Shown here: piece by piece, positions 9,384-16,657 of the stretch
How the letters are laid out: each line of letters begins with the position of its first letter
Numbering within the stretch: position 1 is the first letter of the stretch
DNA from: Streptomyces armeniacus
GTDB lineage: Bacteria; Actinomycetota; Actinomycetes; Streptomycetales; Streptomycetaceae
Direction: 5' to 3'
Assembly: GCF_003355155.1 (NCBI RefSeq)
Contig: NZ_CP031320.1
Span: forward strand, 1,908,369 to 1,972,368
Length of the DNA: 64,000 nt
Made by a program: the position numbers and the translations under genes
Notes under the pieces: model-generated
What the model saw: the letters and a program-made list of their open reading frames with translations, nothing else
What the model was told of the DNA's origin: nothing
The model's database searches: none

Positions 9384-9806
9384 TCAGTCTCTACGTGCGC
9401 TGGTCGCTCTTGCCGCCGTCGGGACGGGCGCGCCGTTCAGTTCGGGGAGCGCAGCGGTTACGGCGGCTTGCGGGACGCGGACACGAGTCGCGCCGCGTCC
9501 GGGCGGCGCGACCAGTTGGAGGGACGAACCACGGCCCGTGACGGTCAGAAACCGGCCACTGCGCAGCCCGACGGAGTGCTCGTTCCGGTCGGCCGCCCAC
9601 AGGAGGCGGGTCGGGATGTCGAGGAGCCTGTTGTATCCGAACACCAGCAGCCGTTGTCCGGTGAGGACGAGGAAGCAGCCACGGACCGCACGCCACGGGA
9701 GGCCGAGACCGGGGTAGCGGACCGGGAGCACCACGTTCGCCTGCTCGCCCTCCCGGAGGAGTGCCCGCACCCGTTTCCCGTCCTTCCAGGACTGACCACT
9801 GCTCAT
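9384..9806 (-). CDS. Hypothetical protein, 140 aa
   Basis: From ATG at 9806 it reads MSSGQSWKDGKRVRALLREGEQ, followed by beta-rich text (CFLVLTGQRLLVFGYNR, SVGLRSGRFLTVTGRG) that resembles a PH-like or YokE-like fold; I cannot assign a family. The frame stays open upstream with VPLGLWLIGCGVAM, a hydrophobic stretch that could be a membrane anchor if a start near 9870 or 9942 is used. The 3' end is 15 bp from the start of the next leftward gene. Confidence 0.5.
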   Translation of the reverse strand: MSSGQSWKDGKRVRALLREGEQANVVLPVRYPGLGLPWRAVRGCFLVLTGQRLLVFGYNRLLDIPTRLLWAADRNEHSVGLRSGRFLTVTGRGSSLQLVAPPGRGATRVRVPQAAVTAALPELNGAPVPTAARATSARRD

Positions 9807-10376
9807 GGCGACGCCGCACCCGATGAGCCACAGGCCGAGGGGTACGCGTCCCCACTCCACTTCGCCAACTCGTCGCTGTAGTAGTACCACTTGCCGCCGC
9901 TCGCCAAAGGAAGACACCTCGCGCTCCGGTCGCACACACTTCATCCACGAACGGTCAAAGGAGCAACGTGACCTGGCGGTAATTGCCCGGTTCAGGCCAG
10001 AGCCGCGAACCGCCGGGTAGGTGTGTGCTCGTGCGAGCGTCCGGGCGGGGTGTGATCCGTACGCCGCTGGCCGCCGCGTGCTGCTCGAGGGCCGGGCGGA
10101 TCGCGGGGGCGAAACGTACCGGGGGCCTCCGGTACGTGAACTGGGCCGGTGTACGGGGAAATTGGCCGGAGCGGCCTGTACGGCTCGGGCCCGTACGCCA
10201 CGGGCCGTTCGGTGGAACAGCGGCTCACAGGGGGCAGTCGGGGCCAAGGCCGGTGATTACGCCGATGTGTGCGGGCCGGGTCCGCACCGACCGTGGCTGC
10301 TGTCAGTGACACCGGCGGATCCCCCACCGCCCGGCTCCCCCGGGTGTGGCGCCGCCACGACGGAAGGACGCTCCGA
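9807..10376. other. Intergenic region without a recognisable gene
   Basis: About 570 bp between divergent genes. Candidate frames here show no family sequence and the wrong codon-position bias. It contains a strong palindrome at 10114-10137 and several CGTACG-rich stretches. Confidence 0.5.
10114..10137. promoter_or_regulatory. Hairpin/operator-like palindrome
   Basis: ACGTACCGG (10114-10122) and CCGGTACGT (10129-10137) are perfect inverted repeats with a 6-base centre, about 240 bp before the polyester-hydrolase start. It could be an operator or a hairpin. Confidence 0.4.
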
Positions 10377-11369
10377 GTGCCTCAGCACAGAAGCGAGAGC
10401 AACACAAGCGAGCGCGATACGAGAAGGTCCGCGCCGGGCCACCGCCGGGCGGGCAGGAGGCGGCTGCGGGCGGGGCTGGCGGGGTTCGCCGGTCTGCTCG
10501 CCGTGGCCGGTTCCGGTTATGTCCTCGTGCCGGGCGCGCAGGCCGCGCCGGAGACGGCCGCGGCCCCCGCGCAGCCCGCGGCGGCGGAGAACCCGTACGA
10601 ACGCGGGCCCGACCCCACGGAGTCCAGCGTCGAGGCGCCGCGCGGCCACTACGACGTCGACGAGGACCGGGTCTCGTCGCTGAGCGTCAGCGGCTTCGGC
10701 GGCGGCACCATCTACTACCCGACGGAGACCGGTGACGGCACCTTCGGCGCGGTCGCCGTCGCGCCCGGGTTCACGGCCACGCAGTCCAGCATGGCGTGGT
10801 ACGGGGAACGGCTCGCCTCGCAGGGCTTCGTCGTGTTCACCATCGACACCCTGACCACCGCGGACCAGCCCGCGAGCCGGGGCCGCCAACTCCTCGCCGC
10901 GCTCGACTACCTGACCCAGCGGAGCGACGTCGCGGACCGCATCGACGCGACGCGGCTCGGCGTGATGGGCCACTCGATGGGCGGTGGCGGCTCTCTGGAG
11001 GCGGCCAAGAGCCGTCCGTCGCTGCAGGCGGCGATCCCGCTCACCGGCTGGAACACGGACAAGTCGTGGCCCGAGGTGCAGGTGCCGACGTTGGTCGTGG
11101 GGGCCGACGGCGACACGATCGCGCCGGTGCGCTCGCACTCCGAGCCGTTCTACGAGAGCCTGCCGAGCTCGCTGGACCGGGCGTACCTCGAGCTGAACGG
11201 CGCGAGCCACTTCACCCCGAACACGTCCAACACGACCATCGCGAAGTACAGCATCTCGTGGCTCAAGCGCTTCATCGACAATGACACCCGCTACGAGCAG
11301 TTCCTCTGCCCGATTCCCCGGCCCGACAGGGACATCGAGGAGTACCGGGGCAACTGCCCGCACAGCTAG
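10377..11369 (+). CDS. Secreted polyester hydrolase, cutinase/PETase family
   Basis: A 330-residue alpha/beta hydrolase. Residues 1-63 are an export signal with basic [11 protein letters not shown] and a hydrophobic core; the mature part begins near [14 protein letters not shown]. Blocks match the Thermobifida cutinase/LCC type: [65 protein letters not shown] and [18 protein letters not shown]. The triad is Ser200, Asp246 and His278. Trp225 (LTGWNTDK) stands at the mobile aromatic position, and two C-terminal cysteines (FLCP, NCPHS) can form the family disulfide. I chose GTG at 10377 because GGAAGGA lies 8 bases upstream. Substrates are probably cutin-like polyesters; PET activity is a possibility. 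Confidence 0.9.
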   Translation: MPQHRSESNTSERDTRRSAPGHRRAGRRRLRAGLAGFAGLLAVAGSGYVLVPGAQAAPETAAAPAQPAAAENPYERGPDPTESSVEAPRGHYDVDEDRVSSLSVSGFGGGTIYYPTETGDGTFGAVAVAPGFTATQSSMAWYGERLASQGFVVFTIDTLTTADQPASRGRQLLAALDYLTQRSDVADRIDATRLGVMGHSMGGGGSLEAAKSRPSLQAAIPLTGWNTDKSWPEVQVPTLVVGADGDTIAPVRSHSEPFYESLPSSLDRAYLELNGASHFTPNTSNTTIAKYSISWLKRFIDNDTRYEQFLCPIPRPDRDIEEYRGNCPHS

Positions 11370-11413
11370 GGACGTTGGGCACCACCCGTACCCGTACCCG
11401 TACGCGTGATGCC

Positions 11414-11449
11414 GGGGACGGCGGCCGTGCAGTCACGGTCGCCGTCCCC
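11414..11449. terminator. Strong rho-independent-type hairpin
   Basis: GGGGACGGCG-G-CCGTG (11414-11429) pairs with CACGG-T-CGCCGTCCCC (11434-11449): ten plus five base pairs with one G-U between, and a 4-base loop. It ends the polyester-hydrolase transcript. Confidence 0.8.
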
Positions 11450-11541
11450 GCTGCTGTGCCGCCGTACAGCGATGCCGGGCGGGCGCTGGGGGTCTGCCCA
11501 GATCCCGGGTGAACTTCTTAACGCGGAAGTAACCTCAGCGC

Positions 11542-14500
11542 GTGACCGGAATCGGAACGACCACCGGAACGACCGCCGGAGCCCCCACCGGAACGACGAC
11601 CGGAACCCGCGCCGGAATGACAGCCGGAACCACAAATGGAACGAGCGCCCCGCGCAGCCCGCTCCGCGTGTACGGCCGCGGCGCGGAAGCCGGCGCCGTC
11701 GAGGCGCTGACCGCGCGGCTCGCCGACGGCGTCGGTGGCGCGCTGGTGCTGTCAGCGCGGCCGGGACTCGGCCGCAGTACGCTCCTCGCCCACGCCGCCG
11801 CCCGCTTCGCGTCCCGCGGCGCGGGCCTCGTCCTGCACACGCGTGCCACGCCCGCCGAGAGCGCGCTCCCGTACGCCGGGCTCCATGCGCTGCTGTGCGG
11901 CGCGCCTCCGCAGGCGCGCGCCACCCCGCCAACGGACGTGCTGCGCGCGGGTGTCGGCGCGGCGGCCTTCGTGGAGGAGGCGGCGTTTCTGGAGGAGCTG
12001 CGGGCGATGGCCGCGGGTGCGCCGCTGCTGGTGTGCGTGGACGACGTACACCTCTGGGACCGGGAGTCCCGTACGGCGCTGGGGTTCGCCGCGCGGCGGG
12101 CCGGGCCCGCGTATCCGGTCGGGGTGCTCGTCACGACGGAGCAGGTGTACGCGGGGGAGCCCGACTTCGCCGCGGTGCCCGGCCTGCGGATACCGCCGCT
12201 GGCAGCGGAGGCCGCCGGGGCGCTCCTGGACGAGCTCGTTCCGGTGGGCGCCGTCGCGGACGTACGCGAGCGGCTGCTGCGCGCGGCGGGCGGGAACCCG
12301 CGGCTGCTCGCGGACCTGGTGGCGCTGCTCACCGGGCGGCAGCTGACCGGGGCGGACCCGCTGCCGTATCCGCTGCCGGTCGAACGGGCGCTGCTGCGCG
12401 GCTACGCGGCCCGGCTGCGCGCGCTGCCGTACGGGACCGGGCTGGTGCTCGGGCTGGCCGCGGCGGCGGCCGAACTGGCGGCGGATCCGGAGGCCGGACC
12501 GGAGCCGGAACCGGAATGCGGTCCGGAGCGCGGCACGGAGCGCGGCCCGGGGGCCGAACTGCGGCGCGGGCCGGGCGAGTCGGGCGACCCTCGCGACTCG
12601 GGCGGGCCGGACGCACCCGACGGCCCCGGCGAGGGCGGTGCCGGAGCCGACGCCGACCTCGTACTGCGCGCCGCCCGTTCCGCCGGACTCGGACCGGCCG
12701 CGCTCGGCCCGGCGGAGATGGCGGGGCTCATCCGTACCGCCGAGGGCCGTATCCGCTTCGACCCGCCGCTGCTCGCCCGCGCCGTGTACGCGGGGGAGCC
12801 GCTGGCCCGTCGGCAGGCCGCGCACGCGCTGCTCGCCTCCGCCCTGCACGGCGAACGGAACCGGCTGTCCCGCCTCCGCCACGAGGCCGCCGCCGTCACC
12901 GGCCCCGCGCCCGCGCTCGCCGACGCCCTCGCGGAAGCGGTCGAAGCGGCAGTCGCGGGAAACACGGCCGCCGGCGGTACGGCACCGCGGGCGCCGTACG
13001 GCCACCGCGCCGTCGCCGGCGCGCTCGCCCGCGCCGCCGAACTCAGCGAGGACGACGACACGCGCGTCGCCCGTTTCACCGCTGCCGCGGATCACGCCCG
13101 GCTGGCGGGCGCGTCCCGTACGGCGCGCGGGCTGCTCGGCAGGGCGCGCGGACTGCCCGCACGCCGGGCCGTACGCGGGCGTGCCGAACTCGTCCGTGGC
13201 GTCCTCGAGTTGCGGGACGGGCCGGTCGCCGACGCCCGCGAGGCGCTGCTGCTGGCGGCCGGGCTGCTCGCGCCGCAGGAGCCGGGCTTCGCCCTGGACG
13301 CGGTGCTGGGGGCGGCGGACGCGGCATGGGCGGCGGGCGACGTACCGGCGTATCTCGCGGCACTGGACCGGACGGGCGGGCTGGACGCGAGGGGTGGCCT
13401 GGACCCGACGGGCGGGCCGGACCGGACCGTGGACCGGCCCGCCGCGCTGGACCCGCGGCGGCCCGCCGTACGCACCGCCACCGGCACCGCCACCACCCGT
13501 ACGGCCACTGCCCGTACCACCACCTCCCGTACCGCCACCACCCGTACCGCCGTCGCGCGCACGGCGGGCACCCCCGCCCCCCTCGTCCACTACTGCGCCG
13601 GAATGGCCGCCGTCATGCGCGGACGTTTCACCGCCGCGCGCCCGCCGCTCCACCGGGTGCTGGAGCTGGCGGCAGGCAGGTCCGAGCCCGCTGACCTGAT
13701 ACGTGCCTCTGCGGCCGCGCTCGTCCTCGGCGAGGTCGCCGCGGCGCGGGAGGCCGCCGCCCGCGCCCTCGCGTCGGCCCGTGCGCACGGCCATGTCACG
13801 CTCGTGCCGCAGGCGTTGGAGTACCTGGCGTACAGCGAGCTGCGCTCCGGCCTGCACGCCCGCGCACGCGAGCACGCCCGTGCGGGCTTGCGCGCCGCGC
13901 AGCGTACGGGGCAGCGGAACTCCGCCGCGCACCACCACGCGATCCTCGCCATGGCGGCGTCCGTTGAGGGCACGGCGCGGGACTGCGCGGCACACGCGTC
14001 CGCCGCCGCCCGTACGGCCGCGCAGCACGGCCTGGTGATGGTGGAGGCGCTCACCGTATGGGCGTTGGCGCGGGCGGCGCTCGCCGAGGGGCGCCCGCAG
14101 GAGGCGGCGGCGCGGCTCGGCCCGCTCGTACGGCCCGGACCGCGGCGCGGGCACCACGCCGTACGGATGCTCGCCGTGCCGTGCTTCATCGAGGCGGCCA
14201 CCCGCGGCGGGGCGGCCACCCGCAATGGGGCGGAGGACACGGACGCGGACGTCCGTACGGCGCTGGTCGAGTTCACCGACTGGGCGGGCTGGACGGCCGA
14301 CCCCAACGCACCCGGCCAGCTGGAGCGTTGCCGCGCGCTGCTGGCGGGCCCGCAGGCGGCGGGGGCGCTCTACGCGCGCGCGGTGGCGCGGCACGAGCGC
14401 GCGAGCGGCGAGTTCGAGCGGGCGCGTACGCAGCTGCTGCACGGCAAGGAGTTGCGCCGCCGGAGGCGGCTGCTGGCGGCGCGGGAGCAGCTGCGGGACG

Positions 14501-14862
14501 CGCTGATCGGGTTCGAGCGCTGCGGCGCCCGCAGCTGGGCGGCCCAGGCGCGCGCGGAACTGCGCGCGACCGGCGAGACGACGGGGGCGGGGGAGACTGC
14601 CGAGGACACCAGCGGGGAGGCCGCGCCGCCCGGCGGCGCGGCGGAGAACGCGCAGCCGCTGCGGGCGCTCACGCCGCAGCAGCTCCGTATCGCCCGCTGC
14701 GTCGCGGACGGCGCCACCAACCGCGAGGTGGCCGTACGGCTTTCGGTCAGCCCCCGCACCGTCGACCATCACCTGCGCAACATCTTCGCCACGCTGGGTG
14801 TGCGGTCCCGCGTCGAACTGGCCCGCCTCGTCGACCGCGCGGCGCGGCGGCAGGAGTCCTGA
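11542..14862 (+). CDS. Large ATP-binding LuxR-family (LAL) transcriptional regulator
   Basis: A 1106-residue regulator. Near residue 70 it has the Walker A loop SARPGLGRST and, near 165, the Walker B-like LLVCVDDVHLW of an AAA/STAND ATPase. A long helical TPR-like middle follows (TAARPPLHRVLELAAG, LVPQALEYLAYSELRSG, RARTQLLHGKELRRR). The last 65 residues are a LuxR helix-turn-helix: LTPQQLRIARCVADGATNREVAVRLSVSPRTVDHHL. Low-complexity inserts occur at the N-terminus (Gly/Thr), residues 313-370 (Pro/Gly/Glu) and 645-680 (Thr/Ala/Arg). LAL proteins are often pathway-specific activators. It lies just upstream of the NRPS genes and probably controls them. ATG at 11617 is an alternative start that drops the Gly/Thr tail. 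Confidence 0.85.
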   Translation: MTGIGTTTGTTAGAPTGTTTGTRAGMTAGTTNGTSAPRSPLRVYGRGAEAGAVEALTARLADGVGGALVLSARPGLGRSTLLAHAAARFASRGAGLVLHTRATPAESALPYAGLHALLCGAPPQARATPPTDVLRAGVGAAAFVEEAAFLEELRAMAAGAPLLVCVDDVHLWDRESRTALGFAARRAGPAYPVGVLVTTEQVYAGEPDFAAVPGLRIPPLAAEAAGALLDELVPVGAVADVRERLLRAAGGNPRLLADLVALLTGRQLTGADPLPYPLPVERALLRGYAARLRALPYGTGLVLGLAAAAAELAADPEAGPEPEPECGPERGTERGPGAELRRGPGESGDPRDSGGPDAPDGPGEGGAGADADLVLRAARSAGLGPAALGPAEMAGLIRTAEGRIRFDPPLLARAVYAGEPLARRQAAHALLASALHGERNRLSRLRHEAAAVTGPAPALADALAEAVEAAVAGNTAAGGTAPRAPYGHRAVAGALARAAELSEDDDTRVARFTAAADHARLAGASRTARGLLGRARGLPARRAVRGRAELVRGVLELRDGPVADAREALLLAAGLLAPQEPGFALDAVLGAADAAWAAGDVPAYLAALDRTGGLDARGGLDPTGGPDRTVDRPAALDPRRPAVRTATGTATTRTATARTTTSRTATTRTAVARTAGTPAPLVHYCAGMAAVMRGRFTAARPPLHRVLELAAGRSEPADLIRASAAALVLGEVAAAREAAARALASARAHGHVTLVPQALEYLAYSELRSGLHARAREHARAGLRAAQRTGQRNSAAHHHAILAMAASVEGTARDCAAHASAAARTAAQHGLVMVEALTVWALARAALAEGRPQEAAARLGPLVRPGPRRGHHAVRMLAVPCFIEAATRGGAATRNGAEDTDADVRTALVEFTDWAGWTADPNAPGQLERCRALLAGPQAAGALYARAVARHERASGEFERARTQLLHGKELRRRRRLLAAREQLRDALIGFERCGARSWAAQARAELRATGETTGAGETAEDTSGEAAPPGGAAENAQPLRALTPQQLRIARCVADGATNREVAVRLSVSPRTVDHHLRNIFATLGVRSRVELARLVDRAARRQES

Positions 14863-14902
14863 AAACGGCTTCCCGCCCAGCCGATGTCGCACGCGACCCC
14901 TA

Positions 14903-14923
14903 GGTACCGACCGGATGGTATGT
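14903..14923. promoter_or_regulatory. TetR/gamma-butyrolactone-receptor-like operator
   Basis: On the minus strand it reads ACATACCATCCGGTCGGTAC; TACC (14905-14908) and GGTA (14917-14920) are symmetric around CCGG. This resembles autoregulatory elements bound by butyrolactone receptors, which have an ATACCAACCGGTT-like core, and related TetR operators. It is 76-96 bp before the regulator start at 14999. Confidence 0.5.
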
Positions 14924-14998
14924 CATCCTGCCAGCCTCACGCTGGTACGGCGCCTCGCTCGCCGCTCCGCAGGGATACGACCCACGTGGAGGTCTGTG

Positions 14999-16288
14999 AT
15001 GCAGCCAGACGTACGATCCCGGTCCCGTGTCCGTGCGGTGCCCGGCCTGCCGGACACCGCTCCGCCCAGCCGGTCGCGCGCCAACGCGGAGGCCGTCGCC
15101 GTCCTGCACCGTTCCGCGCAGGTGCTGCTGGACCATCTGCCGGAGCTGACCGACCGGCTGGTGGCCTCCCTGCGGGAACAGGAGGCCGCGTACCGCGTCG
15201 CGATCGAGGCCGAGCCCACCGAGGTGTGGCAGGAGGTGCACCGCTCGCTGCGGCACAACGTCGGCTCGCTGATCCGCCCCCGCGAGAACCGCGAGTCGGC
15301 ACGCCGCTGCTCCTGGCGGATTGGTGAACTGTGGGCCGAACGCGGCCAGCCGCTGGACGCGCTGCTGCACGCGTTCCGGCTGGGCGGCGCGATGGTGTGG
15401 CAGGGGCTGGTGGAGGAGACCGTACGGCGTCGGCCGGAGGACGTACGGCTGCTGGTGCATGTGGCCGCCGACGTGTGGAACTTCGTGGACGAGCACTGCA
15501 CGCTCGTGGCCGACGCGTACCACCGCGCGAAGCGGCACCTGGACTGGCGCCGCGAGAACCGGCTGCGGCTGATGGCGGAGGCGCTGCTCGACGGCACGAC
15601 GCGGATCGCGGACCTGCCCGAGGTCGCGGCGGCGCTCTCGCTGCCCGAACACGGCAGGTACGCCGTGCTGCGCGTCGCCCGCAGCCTCCGGCCGCCGGTC
15701 AGCGCGGGCGGCGCGCTGCCGCGGCCCGAACTGCCGGGGATACGGGTGCTCTGGCACACCGGCGCCGACGGCGGCGAGCACGGCATCGCGCTGCTGGGCG
15801 ACGGGGAGCGGACGGGCGACGGCGGCCTGCCGGAGGCGGCGCGGGCGCTGACGGCGCCGCCCGGCGTCCGTATCGGCATCAGCTCCGAGGTGGCCGGGCT
15901 GAGCGCGGTCGGCGACGCCCGCCGTCTCGCGGAGACCGCGCTGAAGGTCTGCCCCGAGGAGGGCGGCAGCGTGCTGCTCGACGACCACCTGCCCGCCGCC
16001 CTGGTCGTGTCCGCGCCGGGCCTGGGCGCCGCCCTCGCGGAACGCGTGCTCGGGCCGCTGCTCCAGCTCGAACCGCCGGACCGCGACGTGCTGCTGGAGA
16101 CGCTGACGGTGTGGCTGGAGTGCGACGGTTCGGCGCCGCGTGCCGCGTCCCGGCTGTACTGCCACCGCAACACGGTGCTCAACCGGCTGCGCCGCTGCGA
16201 ACAGCTCACCGACCGCTCCCTGGCCCGCCCCGCCGACCTGGTGGAGCTGTCCCTGGCGCTCTCGGCCCGGCGCCTCCTGCGCGCCTGA
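14999..16288 (+). CDS. PucR-like transcriptional regulator
   Basis: A 429-residue protein. Residues 25-190 form a helical sensor-like domain (VLLDHLPELTDRLVASLREQEAAYR, LHAFRLGGAMVWQGLVEE). The middle is GGDEF-like (HGRYAVLRVARSLRP, VRIGISSEVAGLSAVGDARRLAETAL). The C-terminus is the PucR helix-turn-helix: LETLTVWLECDGSAPRAASRLYCHRNTVLNRLRRCEQL. ATG at 14999 has GGAGG six bases upstream. PucR relatives act on purine, proline and secondary-metabolite genes. Here it faces the NRPS and sits behind a receptor-type operator, so a role in switching on the cluster is likely but inferred. Confidence 0.88.
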   Translation: MQPDVRSRSRVRAVPGLPDTAPPSRSRANAEAVAVLHRSAQVLLDHLPELTDRLVASLREQEAAYRVAIEAEPTEVWQEVHRSLRHNVGSLIRPRENRESARRCSWRIGELWAERGQPLDALLHAFRLGGAMVWQGLVEETVRRRPEDVRLLVHVAADVWNFVDEHCTLVADAYHRAKRHLDWRRENRLRLMAEALLDGTTRIADLPEVAAALSLPEHGRYAVLRVARSLRPPVSAGGALPRPELPGIRVLWHTGADGGEHGIALLGDGERTGDGGLPEAARALTAPPGVRIGISSEVAGLSAVGDARRLAETALKVCPEEGGSVLLDDHLPAALVVSAPGLGAALAERVLGPLLQLEPPDRDVLLETLTVWLECDGSAPRAASRLYCHRNTVLNRLRRCEQLTDRSLARPADLVELSLALSARRLLRA

Positions 16289-16344
16289 CCGCCCCCGGCT
16301 GACCGCCCCGGCTGACCGCCGAACGACGGGGCGCAACCGGCCAC

Positions 16345-16372
16345 TTCCAGCCCGTCCGGCGCTTGAGGACGG
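16345..16372. repeat. Short dispersed Streptomyces intergenic element
   Basis: The segment around CAGCCCGTCCGGCGCTTGAG matches a short intergenic sequence (CAGCCCCGTCCGGCGTTTGAG-like) that I know recurs many times in streptomycete genomes. Its role is uncertain. Confidence 0.45.
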
Positions 16373-16421
16373 CCCGCAATCAGGCTCCTCCAGGGGGTCG
16401 GTCGAACGGGCGCGGCGCACG

Positions 16422-16437
16422 CGTACGGGCCCGTACG
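16422..16437. promoter_or_regulatory. Perfect 16-bp palindrome before the NRPS
   Basis: CGTACGGGCCCGTACG is its own reverse complement. It lies 40 bp before a second, longer palindrome. Candidate operator. Confidence 0.45.
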
Positions 16438-16476
16438 ACCCGTACGACCTCTGTCGGCCCGGCGGGCGGGCGACAC

Positions 16477-16502
16477 GTCCGTACGGGCGCGCCCGTACGG
16501 AC
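16477..16502. promoter_or_regulatory. Perfect 26-bp palindrome before the NRPS
   Basis: The left half is GTCCGTACGGGCG and the right half is its exact reverse complement. Being uninterrupted it suits a dimeric DNA-binding protein better than an RNA hairpin. It stands about 150 bp before the first recognisable NRPS residue. Confidence 0.5.
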
Positions 16503-16657
16503 CCCCGCTGGGCACCCGCACAGTCCGCGGCCACGGACGCTGGGACGCGGCCCTGAACCGCGGGCGGGTCCTGTACGGCGGCCCCGGCGGCTGCTGTCGT
16601 AGGCGAACTCCCCCCAGCCAGACCCATCCCCCCGCACACGCTCCCGCCCGTACGACG

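Larger units (their letters stand above)
16289..16657. other. NRPS upstream region with palindromes and no ATG/GTG
   Basis: From 16289 to 16813 I find no ATG or GTG in any rightward frame and only one TTG (16363), whose frame closes at 16602. The frame of the NRPS opens after TGA at 16364-16366. The region carries two perfect palindromes, a short dispersed repeat and two runs of six C (16610s and 16628s). Confidence 0.7.

Noticed and set aside
11752..14892. Long minus-strand frame opposite the LAL regulator
   Set aside because: No recognisable domain; the plus strand has clear Walker and LuxR motifs.
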